Below are positions 5,615-13,924 of a stretch of DNA of 14,083 nt, piece after piece. The DNA is from Oribacterium sp. UBA6992 (GTDB lineage: Bacteria; Bacillota; Clostridia; Lachnospirales; Lachnospiraceae): contig DJXY01000067.1 in the NCBI GenBank assembly GCA_002449915.1, positions 1 through 14,083 of the forward strand, read 5' to 3'. Below the pieces are notes generated by a model. It was given only the letters and a program-made list of their open reading frames with translations, did not search any database and was not told the DNA's origin. The position numbers and the translations under genes are program-made. Position 1 is the first letter of the stretch. The number at the start of each line of letters is the position of its first letter.

Positions 5615-7057
5615 TTATCCTTTGATCATCTCGGAACCCGGCTGATTTTTGCAGACCTTCTCCATCGGGATCCCCAGCTCTCTCGAGAGGATTTCCATCG
5701 TTCGTGGTGTGCAGAAGCCTGCCTGGCAGCGTCCCATTCCCTGCCGTACTCTGCGCTTGATACCGTCCAGTGAGGTTGCACCCAGGGTACGGTGAATCGC
5801 ATCCAGGATCTCCCCCTCTGAAATCTGCTCGCAGCGGCAGACAATCGTTCCGTACTTTGGATTTTTACGGATCAGAGCGTTCCTCTCCTCCATCGGAAGC
5901 TTTGCCACCTCGATAAAGCCTTTCCGCTCCGAAATGAACTGCTCGTTAGGCTGGAAGCCGCCCTTCTTCTGAATCAATCCTGCAAGATATTCACCGATGG
6001 CAGGTGCAGAGGAGAGTCCCGGTGACTCAATGCCGGCGGCATCAAAAAAGCCCTCAGCATCCTCCGGCTCTCCCAGGATAAAGTCATCTCCGTCCTCATG
6101 TGCCCGAAGTCCTGCAAAGCCGGTAATCATCTGCCGGTAAGGGATGTCTGGCACAGACTGAAGCGCGCGTTTCTTAATGTCATCCATTCCGGGAAGGGTC
6201 GTTTCCGTATCCTCCTTATCCTGCAGGTCTACCGCATCCGGTCCTACAAGGAGATTTCCATGTACCGTCGGTGTAACCAGCACGCCCTTGCCAAGCTCAT
6301 TGGGCAGTTGGAAAATCGTATGGGAAACCAGCGTTCCGGCTTCCTTATCCATCAGAACATATTCCCCCTTGCGGGCTGTGATATGGATCTTATGCTCTGA
6401 AACCATGTTGTGGAACTTGTCTGCATAGACACCGGAAGCATTCACCACATATCTCGTGCGGATCTCGGAAGCTCCCCCGGAAGTCTGCACATGTAAAAGG
6501 TACGCATCCTTGTCCTTTTGAATGTCCGTGACCTCTGTCAGAAACCGGAACTCTACTCCGTTATCTGCCGCATTTTCCGCAAGCGCGATAGTCAGATTAA
6601 ACGGGCAGACAATGCCGCCGGTCGGAACCAGCAGTGCCGCCACAACTTCCTTGGAGAGTGCGGGCTCCAGCTCTCTTGCCTCGTCTCCGGAAATAATGCG
6701 CATTTCCTTTACACCATTGGCAAGGCCTCTCTCATAGAGGGCAGTGAGCTTCGGCTTATCCTCCTCCCGAAAACAGAGGATCATCGAACCGTTCTGCCGA
6801 TACGGAAAATCCAGTGTATGGGAGAGCTCGCGGATCAGCTCGGCGCCGCGGACATTCATCTTTGCCTTCATGGTTCCGGGCATTGCATCATACCCCGCAT
6901 GTACAATTGCAGAATTGGCCTTGGAGGTCCCGGAACAAACATCCTCCGCTCTTTCGAGCACCAGCGCGTGAAGCTTTAGTCTGGAAAGCTCCCTCGCCAC
7001 TGCAGCGCCTGTGACTCCGGCACCGATTATTACAACATCATATGTATTTTCACCCAT
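5615..7057 (-). CDS. FAD-dependent glycerol-3-phosphate dehydrogenase, GlpA-like, with C-terminal [2Fe-2S] BFD domain
   Basis: Oxidises sn-glycerol 3-phosphate to dihydroxyacetone phosphate. 480 residues: a DAO-type FAD domain (residues 1-370) with GAGVTG at 12-17, ending VLE (33-35), and substrate-domain motifs such as NASGVYAD (206-213) and GFAGLRA (313-319). A C-terminal BFD-like domain follows (about 403-465) with C407, C409, C444 and C449 in the pattern CxC...CxxxxC, which binds a [2Fe-2S] cluster. It is similar in domain make-up to E. coli GlpA, but no GlpB/GlpC of the E. coli type follows; the next two genes take their place. GAGGAG overlaps the glpK stop, and only six bases separate the two genes, so they are translationally linked. 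The substrate is inferred from the neighbouring glpK. Other DAO+BFD proteins act on opines or 2-hydroxyacids. Confidence 0.88.
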   Translation of the reverse strand: MGENTYDVVIIGAGVTGAAVARELSRLKLHALVLERAEDVCSGTSKANSAIVHAGYDAMPGTMKAKMNVRGAELIRELSHTLDFPYRQNGSMILCFREEDKPKLTALYERGLANGVKEMRIISGDEARELEPALSKEVVAALLVPTGGIVCPFNLTIALAENAADNGVEFRFLTEVTDIQKDKDAYLLHVQTSGGASEIRTRYVVNASGVYADKFHNMVSEHKIHITARKGEYVLMDKEAGTLVSHTIFQLPNELGKGVLVTPTVHGNLLVGPDAVDLQDKEDTETTLPGMDDIKKRALQSVPDIPYRQMITGFAGLRAHEDGDDFILGEPEDAEGFFDAAGIESPGLSSAPAIGEYLAGLIQKKGGFQPNEQFISERKGFIEVAKLPMEERNALIRKNPKYGTIVCRCEQISEGEILDAIHRTLGATSLDGIKRRVRQGMGRCQAGFCTPRTMEILSRELGIPMEKVCKNQPGSEMIKG

Positions 7058-7063
7058 GCTTCT

Positions 7064-8635
7064 TTACTCCTCTGTATCTTTACACTGCTCCGCTTCGGAG
7101 CTTCCGGCACCTGCAGCCTGCTGATCCTGCTCCTCCAGCTCTGCCCAGTAGAGTGCTGTCTTTACTGCACGCTTCCAGCCTCTTTTTAACGTCTCGCGCC
7201 GATCCTTGCTGATCTCCGGCTGGAACATACGCTCGCAGATACCATTTTCACAGATCTCGTTTTTGTCCTTCCAGAATCCGACCGCAAGTCCCGCAAGATA
7301 TGCCGCTCCCAGCGCTGTCGTCTCAATACAGGACGGCCGCTCAATTGCAATATGCGAGATATCCGACTGGAACTGCATCAGGAAGTTGTTGGCGCAGGCT
7401 CCGCCGTCTACCTTGAGGGACTGGAGCCTAAGCCCCGATTCCTTTTCCATTGCTTCCAGCAGATCGTTTGCCTGATACGCAAGCGACTCCACCACTGCCC
7501 GCACAAAATGCTCCTTCTGCGCGCCTCTCGTAAGTCCCACGATGGTGCCCCGCGCAAACTGGCTCCAGTACGGCGCGCCGATGCCCGTGAATGCAGGCAC
7601 CACATAAACGCCGTTGGTATCCTTTACGGCAGTACAATATTCCTCCGACTGCGGAGAGGAACGAAGCATGCGCATCTCATCTCTCAGCCACTGGATCGCG
7701 GCGCCAGCGATAAAAACCGAGCCCTCCAACGCGTACTCCACACGATTTCCAGTGGATGCGGCAATCGTGGTAAGGAGACCATTCTCCGAAACAATCGGAT
7801 CCACACCGGTATTCATCAGCATAAAGCATCCGGTTCCATAGGTGTTTTTAACATCGCCCGGGCGGAAGCAGCACTGTCCAAATAATGACGCCTGCTGATC
7901 TCCCGCATCCCCTGCAATCGGGATCACCGCGCCGATCACGGACGGATCCGTCTCTCCATAAATGCAGCTCGACGGCTTCACCTCCGGCAGCATCGAGCGG
8001 GGAATGTCAAAATAGTCGAGGATTTCCTGATCCCAGCAGAGCTTATGGATGTCATACAACATCGTCCGGCTGGCATTGGTATAATCCGTAACATGCACCT
8101 TGCCTCCGGTAAGGTTCCAGATGAGCCAGGTATCTACCGTGCCGAATGCAAGCTCGCCGCGTTTTGCCCGCTCCCTTGCGCAGTCCACATGATCGAGGAT
8201 CCATGCGATCTTGGATGCTGAGAAATACGCGTCCGGCAGCAGTCCTGTTTTTGCCTTGATTTTCTCAGACCAGCCCTGCCGTTTCATTTCCTCGATCATA
8301 TCTGCAGTTCTTCTGCACTGCCAGACAACGGCATTATAGATTGGCTGCCCGGTCTTTCGATCCCAGATGATGGTGGTCTCACGCTGATTTGTGATACCGA
8401 TCGCCGCAATTTCATCAAAATGCGCGCCGATCGCTCCCATCGCATACATGGTCACACCGAGCTGTGAGGACCAGATTTCCATCGGATTATGCTCAACCCA
8501 CCCGGGCTTAGGATAAATCTGCGCAAACTCACGGTGCGCCTCGCTCACAATATTGCCCTTCCGGTCAAACAGGATGCACCTCGAGCTTGTCGTGCCCTGA
8601 TCCATGGCAATAATATATTTATTTTTATCGTCCAT
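7064..8635 (-). CDS. glpK: Glycerol kinase
   Basis: Phosphorylates glycerol with ATP to sn-glycerol 3-phosphate in the cytoplasm. 523 residues, slightly longer than usual because of a Gln/Ala/Glu-rich tail after about residue 500. FGGY-kinase motifs in order: DQGTTSSR (12-19), NQRETT (83-88), W105, PDAYFSASK (134-142), [10 protein letters not shown] (245-254) with catalytic D246, YGTG (266-269), FTGIGAPYW (349-357) and [14 protein letters not shown] (408-421). The ATG at 8635 is preferred to upstream in-frame ATGs (8656, 8722) because AGAGGA lies just before it and the conserved N-terminus begins there. The region where low-GC Gram-positive enzymes carry the HPr-phosphorylated His (YHFYG in enterococci) reads TDPSVIG (residues 229-235) and has no His, so direct PTS activation is unlikely. 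First gene of a four-gene operon; no aquaporin gene is in the window. Confidence 0.97.
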   Translation of the reverse strand: MDDKNKYIIAMDQGTTSSRCILFDRKGNIVSEAHREFAQIYPKPGWVEHNPMEIWSSQLGVTMYAMGAIGAHFDEIAAIGITNQRETTIIWDRKTGQPIYNAVVWQCRRTADMIEEMKRQGWSEKIKAKTGLLPDAYFSASKIAWILDHVDCARERAKRGELAFGTVDTWLIWNLTGGKVHVTDYTNASRTMLYDIHKLCWDQEILDYFDIPRSMLPEVKPSSCIYGETDPSVIGAVIPIAGDAGDQQASLFGQCCFRPGDVKNTYGTGCFMLMNTGVDPIVSENGLLTTIAASTGNRVEYALEGSVFIAGAAIQWLRDEMRMLRSSPQSEEYCTAVKDTNGVYVVPAFTGIGAPYWSQFARGTIVGLTRGAQKEHFVRAVVESLAYQANDLLEAMEKESGLRLQSLKVDGGACANNFLMQFQSDISHIAIERPSCIETTALGAAYLAGLAVGFWKDKNEICENGICERMFQPEISKDRRETLKRGWKRAVKTALYWAELEEQDQQAAGAGSSEAEQCKDTEE

Positions 8636-8693
8636 TTCGTATTCCTCTTGTGACATATGTCTTTTATTGATACGTCTTCTGCATATTGTAATC

Positions 8694-8719
8694 GCGATAT
8701 CTTCTGTTATCGCTAAATA
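8694..8719 (-). promoter_or_regulatory. Inverted repeat and cre-like site upstream of glpK
   Basis: GCGATA (8694-8699) and TATCGC (8708-8713) form a perfect inverted repeat with an 8-base spacer. On the coding strand, 8719-8704 reads TATTTAGCGATAACAG. This keeps the ARCG core and the WWWCA half of the CcpA (cre) consensus but lacks the TG of the left half. A weak -10-like TACAAT lies at 8690-8685. It could be an operator for the ROK repressor encoded upstream, a CcpA site, or both. The rest of the 196-base gap 8636-8831 shows no terminator, so read-through from the ROK gene into glpK is possible. Confidence 0.35.
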
Positions 8720-8831
8720 CATGTTAGTTTTTTGTTAAATTAGCGCAGAGTAACATCATCCTTTAGACTGTGATCCACCCGGTTCGGATGAATCGCTCCC
8801 CTCTTTTGCCTTGAAATAGCATCCGAAGCAC

Positions 8832-10052
8832 TCATCCGTCGTTTTTCCTAAGAAGCTTCTCATTACCAACAATAGCGGTCGCTCCGATATAGCTGATCTT
8901 ATCTTTAAGCTGAGACTCTACCAATATGCCCTCCTCATATCCTACGCCGGCGGAGTGGCGATACACTGTCTCAAAGTTCTCGGCAAAATATGAGAGCTGA
9001 AAAATATCGCCATAATAGATGATATGATCCGGAGTCAGGATGGTAGCCGCATCCGAAAGAGCATCACACAGCTTGACAAGGATCTCTCTAAAAACCTCCT
9101 GCATTCCGGGGTCCGGAATCTCCGCCCACTCCCGGATGTTACCGGTATGCAGACGGGAGCTGTCTCCATCAAGATATTTCCAAAGCAGCGGCATGATTTC
9201 TGCACTCAATCGGCTGCGGACTGCATCTCTTATTGCATGTGTGGATACCTCGGTTTCCAGACAGCCGTACCTGCCACAGCGGCACAGCTTCCCGCCATGA
9301 CGGCGGATCACAACATGTCCAAACTCAGAGCTGGCATTATGCCGGTTGTGATAGATTTTATTATTGATGACGATCGCGGAGCCGACGCCGGGACCCCACT
9401 TAAGAAAAATCAGATTTTCCTGTTCCCGACCTGCTCCAAAGGTAAGCTCTGCTTCCGCATAAGCTTTGACATTATTTTCCACAAGGATCGGAAGGCTCGT
9501 TTCCAGTTCCAGGATTCTGCGGATTTCTACCGGGGTATCCCAGATCCGGTATGCATGGATGCTTACGCCATCCTCTCTCGATACAATACCGGGTACAGAT
9601 ACACCCAGTCCAAGGATACGGTCTCTTGTAAGCTTTAATTCTCTGATCATCTCCTTACCGATCTGTAGACACTCGATCAGAAACTTCTCCGGTGCAATAT
9701 CTGCATCGGTAGCAATCTGCTGCTTACGTATACACTGCCCCTTTAAATCCGCAAGTGATATGGTCGTAATACTGATTTCAATACTGATTCCCAGAACATA
9801 GGCAAACGTATAGTCGATTCCAATCAGGATCTTTTTACGACCGGCACGCTTCTCCTCGGAGAGCTCGCCGATTTCCTTTAGAATCCCGAGATTCATCATT
9901 TCACTGCAGATCTGTGTTACAGCCGCTGCTGTGAGTCCAAGTTCTCTTGCAATATCCTTACGCGCCATGGGACCCTTTTCTGTCAGAATCTGCAGTATAC
10001 TGCTCCGGTTGGCAATTTTGACGTTTGGTAGATTATAGCCCGTGTAATTCAT
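8832..10052 (-). CDS. ROK-family transcriptional repressor (NagC/XylR type)
   Basis: 406 residues. A winged helix-turn-helix DNA-binding domain (about 12-75; RKDIARELGLTAAAVTQI at 31-48) is fused to a ROK sugar-kinase-like domain. The zinc/structural signature of ROK proteins is present: H246 followed by C257-x-C259-G-x2-G-C264-LE. The kinase features are degraded. The phosphate-binding DxGxT is replaced by GISIEIS (88-94), and the catalytic Asp of the ENDxN motif is Asn (VENNV, 191-195). So it should bind a sugar ligand without phosphorylating it. The ATG at 10052 has a modest AGGGA seven bases upstream. It lies on the same strand as glpK, 196 bases ahead, and downstream of the sugar-isomerase operon across a terminator. 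It could control either operon or both; the palindrome before glpK favours the glycerol operon. Confidence 0.93.
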   Translation of the reverse strand: MNYTGYNLPNVKIANRSSILQILTEKGPMARKDIARELGLTAAAVTQICSEMMNLGILKEIGELSEEKRAGRKKILIGIDYTFAYVLGISIEISITTISLADLKGQCIRKQQIATDADIAPEKFLIECLQIGKEMIRELKLTRDRILGLGVSVPGIVSREDGVSIHAYRIWDTPVEIRRILELETSLPILVENNVKAYAEAELTFGAGREQENLIFLKWGPGVGSAIVINNKIYHNRHNASSEFGHVVIRRHGGKLCRCGRYGCLETEVSTHAIRDAVRSRLSAEIMPLLWKYLDGDSSRLHTGNIREWAEIPDPGMQEVFREILVKLCDALSDAATILTPDHIIYYGDIFQLSYFAENFETVYRHSAGVGYEEGILVESQLKDKISYIGATAIVGNEKLLRKNDG

Positions 10053-10084
10053 CGTACATCCCTAAACTTACTAACATAAAAATA

Positions 10085-10129
10085 CTCTGTCGAATCGCAT
10101 CCTATTTCATCCGCATTGATTCGACAGAG
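10085..10129 (-). terminator. Terminator of the tct-isomerase operon
   Basis: CTCTGTCGAATC (10085-10096) and GATTCGACAGAG (10118-10129) are a perfect 12-base inverted repeat with a 21-base loop. On the minus strand it is followed by TATTTTTATG, a T-rich tail. It lies about 160 bases after the isomerase stop and just before the ROK gene. The remaining bases 10130-10255 hold only a weak GCAGG/CCTGC hairpin (10190-10205). Confidence 0.8.
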
Positions 10130-10255
10130 CATATCCTACCTATGACTATACTGTTATGATCTACTTACCCGACAAACCATTGCATTAGTGCAGGCTTAAC
10201 CCTGCCTGCTTCGTTTCCTCATGCTGCATGACGGATGCGCACTTATAAATAAGGG

Positions 10256-10292
10256 TAAATTCATCAACTATATATAGATAAATTTATCAACT
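10256..10292. repeat. Near-perfect 14-base direct repeat with palindrome at the isomerase stop
   Basis: TAAATTCATCAACT (10256-10269) and TAAATTTATCAACT (10279-10292) differ by one base and are 23 bases apart. The second copy contributes to a perfect palindrome GATAAATTTATC (10277-10288). The repeat ends on the stop codon of the isomerase gene. Spacing of about two helical turns would allow paired protein binding, but no such protein is known here. Confidence 0.5.
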
Positions 10293-11632
10293 TAAAATAG
10301 GTATACATCAATATTCAGCATATGTCCAAGGATTCCCAGCTGCTTTGCGCAGTCTCCATATGCCACAACATAATGTGGCTCCCAGCCGTCCTCTACTGCC
10401 TGCTCGATGATCCTTCTGGAAGGATTTTCTGTCTTTACAACAATGGATGTGCCCAGGAACTGCCTTGGCTTATCCATCACTGAGCCCCGTGCAATAAAGA
10501 AGCGGAACTTGCCGTATTCATCTCTGCCGACACGGAAAATGGTCGCATGGTCTGCCTTCTCACATCCAAATTCCATGGTCGGTCCGATCTTACGGTTTGG
10601 ATGCACTCCTACTACAGCACCGGTATCCTGTCTTGCAAGATTGCATGCCGCCATGCCGCAATGCCAGAAGGTAATGCTGTTTTCCTTTTCATCCAGCGAT
10701 ACCGGATCACCAAAGAAACAGGACTTGCCGGTAAGCTTAGATCCGATGTACATGGACAATGCTCCATATGTATCACTCTCGCAGCTTGCATTCACGCCAA
10801 GTGCATTAAGAAGTGAAAGTACAGTGCAGACCGGGGTCCCGAACTCGGTAAAAAAGTCCGGCCAGCAGCGGGAGGAAATAGCTCCGATATGGTTTTCCGT
10901 AACATAATCCTTGTATGCCTTATAGAGCCTTGCAAAGTCCTTGATATTTTTTTCCGGCATCTTGTCGAGTCCTACGAGCTGCTGTTCCGCATCCGTAAGA
11001 TACGACTCACACTCAGCATCGGTAAAGCCCTTAGCCTTATTGATCAGCTCTCTGGACTCAATAGAGTCAAGGCTTGCACCAAAGACGGACATCATGTCCT
11101 GATCCAGCGCCCGTCCGAAGCCGAAGCCCTGCGGTGTATGACCGATGGAAACGATCTTAAGCTGCTTTAACTCATACTTTACTCTCGCAGCATCCACCGT
11201 TGCCCGGATCTTATCCTCTACTTCCTTTTCCTCCGGAGCGCCAAAGATGTACTCATATTTCTTACCCTTACGGAAATAACGGATGGAATTGGCTGCGGAA
11301 AAAGCTCCGGTAAGCGAATTCAAACGTAAACGACCTCCATCGATCACCGGCTCTCTTAAAGTCCAGAGCAGGATCGGCGTATCAAATCTCCGTAACACCT
11401 CGCTTGCATAAGCTGCGTTGGCAAAGGTGATGTTCTGCAAGATGATGAGATCCGGCGTCAAAGAATCAAGATACGCATCCAGAAGATCCAGTGACAGAAG
11501 CATCTTCTCCGGTACAACCACGTCCGGTGTAATGCTTTTTAACAGCGCTATGGATTTCTCAAACTCCTGCTGGGCGCTCTCCAGATGAAACGTCCCTACT
11601 CCAATCGGTACATATGCAACTTTAAAACTCAT
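10292..11632 (-). CDS. L-fucose/L-arabinose isomerase family protein
   Basis: Probable aldose-ketose isomerase of 446 residues; shorter than FucI (about 590) and similar to the less-characterised branch of this family. The metal-site pattern is visible: E285 (CESD) and D309 (FFGDP) are 24 residues apart, the same spacing as the metal-binding Glu and Asp of E. coli FucI. H324 (WHCG) and H420 or H437 are possible further active-site residues. The N-terminal half is the Rossmann-like sugar-binding region with an SIGHTPQGFGFG segment (162-173). The ATG at 11632 is chosen because GTGAGG stands six bases before it; an in-frame GTG at 11644 is part of that site. It is the last gene of the tct operon, 118 bases after tctA. 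The substrate is unknown; the carboxylate-type transporter hints at an acidic sugar. Confidence 0.9.
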   Translation of the reverse strand: MSFKVAYVPIGVGTFHLESAQQEFEKSIALLKSITPDVVVPEKMLLSLDLLDAYLDSLTPDLIILQNITFANAAYASEVLRRFDTPILLWTLREPVIDGGRLRLNSLTGAFSAANSIRYFRKGKKYEYIFGAPEEKEVEDKIRATVDAARVKYELKQLKIVSIGHTPQGFGFGRALDQDMMSVFGASLDSIESRELINKAKGFTDAECESYLTDAEQQLVGLDKMPEKNIKDFARLYKAYKDYVTENHIGAISSRCWPDFFTEFGTPVCTVLSLLNALGVNASCESDTYGALSMYIGSKLTGKSCFFGDPVSLDEKENSITFWHCGMAACNLARQDTGAVVGVHPNRKIGPTMEFGCEKADHATIFRVGRDEYGKFRFFIARGSVMDKPRQFLGTSIVVKTENPSRRIIEQAVEDGWEPHYVVAYGDCAKQLGILGHMLNIDVYLF

Positions 11633-11670
11633 ATCTAGCCTCACATTTCTACATTACATTTGCAAATAGA

Positions 11671-11731
11671 TATCTTAATCTAATCTGCCTAAGCGATCGC
11701 ATCCTATCGTACGCTTACTGCACTTAAGATA
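11671..11731 (-). other. Structured spacer between tctA and the isomerase gene
   Basis: TATCTTAA (11671-11678) pairs with TTAAGATA (11724-11731), and inside it AAGCG (11691-11695) pairs with CGCTT (11712-11716). There is no T tract on the minus strand, so it is more likely an RNA-stability or processing element than a terminator. I found no convincing promoter in this 118-base gap. Confidence 0.4.
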
Positions 11732-11750
11732 AGATTTCTATTTTATACAG

Positions 11751-13313
11751 TTATACATTGGCTGCGGATGCATCGATTTCCTCATGCATTTTAGAGATTT
11801 CCTCTTCCTGCTTTGCATTGAGCGCATCTACCTTTTTATTGATCCGGATCATAGAGCCCACAAGAAGGACTGTGATAATCAGGATAATCAGGGAAATCGG
11901 GCGCTTAAAGAAAATCAGATAATCCCGGTTATAGGACATCATCGCGGTAACAAAATTGGATTCCATAATATCTGCAAGGATCAGTCCTAAAAGCATCGGG
12001 ATCGCATCAATTTCCATCAGCTTCAGGAGATAGCTGAATACAAGTAAAGCCGCGCAGAATATGATTTCCTTAAAGTTTCCGGTTCCGGCAAAGGCTCCGG
12101 CAAAGCAGAACAGAATAATTGCTGGAGCAAGATAGGTATACCGGACCTGAACAACCTTAGCTACAAGACGGGTCAGGACCTTACCAAGCGGCCAGAGGAA
12201 AAGATTTGCTACCAGGCAGCCGACGATAATCGTATATGCCTGCAGTGCCTGCTTTGTAAACATGTTAGGACCAGGCTGCATACCGTGCAGGATAAAGGCT
12301 CCAAGCAAAAGTGCTGTAACGCCATCTCCCGGGATACCCATGGTCATAAGCGGAATCATCGCAGAACCAACAACCGCGTTATTGGAAGACTCTGCCGCTG
12401 CAATACCTTCGAGTGATCCCTTACCAAACTTCTCCGGATGCTTACTGATCTGTTTTGCCTGATTGTAGCAGAGGAACTGTGCAACACCACCGCCAACACC
12501 TGGCATCGCGCCAATAAAGGATGCGATCATCGTGCTGAGCAGCGTAGTTGGTAAAATCGATACTGCTTCCTTAATAGAGAGACCACGCTTGTCGATCGCT
12601 GTGGCATCACCCATATCGCCGCCCTTAACCTTATATTCTGCAAGCTTTCCAACCACCTGCTTTAAGGCAACCAGCGCGATCATGGCTGGCAGCATATCGA
12701 TACCAAACTGAAGGATCGAGATTCCAAAGGTAAATCTGGCAACACCGGTTACGGAATCGACACCGACACTTGCAAGCAGGATGCCGAACAAACCGGACAT
12801 AATGCCCTTCGGAAGGGAATTACCGGAAACACCTGCCAGAAGCGAGATGCCGAGGATTGCCATGGAGAAATATTCAACAGAAGTAAATTTTGCAACCAAC
12901 ACAGCAATGGGAGCTGCAAGCAGCAAAAGCAGTAATGCTCCGACAATGCCGCCGAAGGAGGAAGCAAAAAGCGAGGTATCCAGAGCCTGCAGTACCCGTC
13001 CTTTTTTAGCGAGCGGATAACCATCAAAGGTGGTAGCAATCGCGGAATTGGTACCCGGAGTATTGAGTGTAATGGCACTGATTGAGCCACCATACATGCC
13101 TCCGACATAAACGGCAAGCAATGCAATGATTGCGGTGGAAGCATCCTTGATGCCATAGGTCAACGGCAGGAACAGGATGATACCCAGTGTAACAGAAAGT
13201 CCCGGGATGCATCCAATGATCATGCCCATGACCATGCCGCCAAAGATGAACATTAGATTGACTGGCGTAAAAACAGCCGCAAAGGCTGCGCCGACATTAG
13301 CAAAGTATCCCAT
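11751..13313 (-). CDS. tctA: Tripartite tricarboxylate transporter, large permease subunit TctA
   Basis: Large membrane subunit of a tripartite tricarboxylate transporter, which imports anionic solutes delivered by a binding protein. 520 residues, normal length, with about 11-12 hydrophobic segments. Family signatures are clear: IPGLSVTLGIILFLPLTYG (36-54), GGMYGGSISAITLNTPG (71-87) and TTFDGYPLAKKG (94-105) in the first half. The repeat copy has PGVGGGVAQ and AAAESSNNAV followed by MGIPGDGVTALLLGA. The last 25 residues form a charged cytoplasmic tail. The start has AAAGGAGG overlapping the stop of tctB 12 bases earlier, indicating coupled translation. Solute specificity cannot be read from the permease. 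Confidence 0.96.
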   Translation of the reverse strand: MGYFANVGAAFAAVFTPVNLMFIFGGMVMGMIIGCIPGLSVTLGIILFLPLTYGIKDASTAIIALLAVYVGGMYGGSISAITLNTPGTNSAIATTFDGYPLAKKGRVLQALDTSLFASSFGGIVGALLLLLLAAPIAVLVAKFTSVEYFSMAILGISLLAGVSGNSLPKGIMSGLFGILLASVGVDSVTGVARFTFGISILQFGIDMLPAMIALVALKQVVGKLAEYKVKGGDMGDATAIDKRGLSIKEAVSILPTTLLSTMIASFIGAMPGVGGGVAQFLCYNQAKQISKHPEKFGKGSLEGIAAAESSNNAVVGSAMIPLMTMGIPGDGVTALLLGAFILHGMQPGPNMFTKQALQAYTIIVGCLVANLFLWPLGKVLTRLVAKVVQVRYTYLAPAIILFCFAGAFAGTGNFKEIIFCAALLVFSYLLKLMEIDAIPMLLGLILADIMESNFVTAMMSYNRDYLIFFKRPISLIILIITVLLVGSMIRINKKVDALNAKQEEEISKMHEEIDASAANV

Positions 13314-13325
13314 ATACGCCCTCCT

Positions 13326-13802
13326 TTACATGATGAACTCAAGCAGCCCCGCTGGGAGACTGATGTGAAAAACATTCTTAAACAGGAAAAAGACGATGAT
13401 TACCATGGCTATCGTATAAATATAGATTGCCGGCTTGCGTTCTCCCTCAAACCACTGCATCCAGCAGAACACCAGAATCCCGGATGGGATAAATCCAAGG
13501 AAATGGATACCGATCACAAAAAGAATCATTGCAAGGATCAGAATCAGCTCCGGTCTTTCGTTTTCCCATACAAACTCATAGACATGCTCTTTTTTTAACA
13601 CAAGGCTCTGAAACAGCAGAACCAGAGAACAAATCAGCATACCGACCAGGCAGATGCCCGGGATAATCCGGGGACTGGGTGCTCCGGAGTCCCACATCGG
13701 AAGTCGTACCTGCGACGGGATCGCAAACATCATGAGGATTGAAAACACACCCATGACAATACCTGCCAGCAGATTAGTTTTTATTTTAATGACCTTTTTC
13801 AT
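13326..13802 (-). CDS. tctB: Tripartite tricarboxylate transporter, small subunit TctB
   Basis: Small membrane subunit that partners TctA. 158 residues with four predicted membrane segments: about 10-28, 46-66, 84-112 (two close helices around a Gly/Pro turn) and 126-145. SPRIIPG at 43-49 is the conserved family loop between helices 1 and 2. The start is supported by AAAGGG eight bases before the ATG at 13802. The order tctC-tctB-tctA and the 12-base distance to tctA are those of the standard operon. Identification rests on topology, size, the loop motif and position rather than on strong sequence signatures, which TctB proteins lack. Confidence 0.9.
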   Translation of the reverse strand: MKKVIKIKTNLLAGIVMGVFSILMMFAIPSQVRLPMWDSGAPSPRIIPGICLVGMLICSLVLLFQSLVLKKEHVYEFVWENERPELILILAMILFVIGIHFLGFIPSGILVFCWMQWFEGERKPAIYIYTIAMVIIVFFLFKNVFHISLPAGLLEFIM

Positions 13803-13836
13803 TTTATAACCCTTTCTTTTGCGCCGCTTTTTAACA

Positions 13837-13877
13837 GAAGCGCCGAAAAGTCCATAAAAGGCATTTCCGACGCTTTC
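13837..13877 (-). other. Intercistronic hairpin between tctC and tctB
   Basis: GAAGCGCCGAAAA (13837-13849) pairs with TTTCCGACGCTTTC (13864-13877) over 13 pairs with one bulged base and two G-U wobbles. No T tract follows on the minus strand. Such hairpins after binding-protein genes often protect the upstream mRNA, giving more binding protein than permease. The rest of the 122-base gap contains nothing else I recognise. Confidence 0.5.
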
Positions 13878-13924
13878 GTTTCACTCATGAGCATTCATTG
13901 AAAAATCATCTGCCTTATCATCAC

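Noticed and set aside
4928..5773. Long + strand open frame of 281 codons
   Set aside because: It lies opposite two well-supported flavoprotein genes, has no family-like sequence and no RBS; it is an antisense shadow of the codon pattern.
8636..8722. N-terminally extended GlpK starting at 8722 or 8656
   Set aside because: The added residues are not GlpK-like, no RBS precedes those starts, and the extension would cover the palindrome and cre-like site; ATG 8635 has AGAGGA directly upstream.
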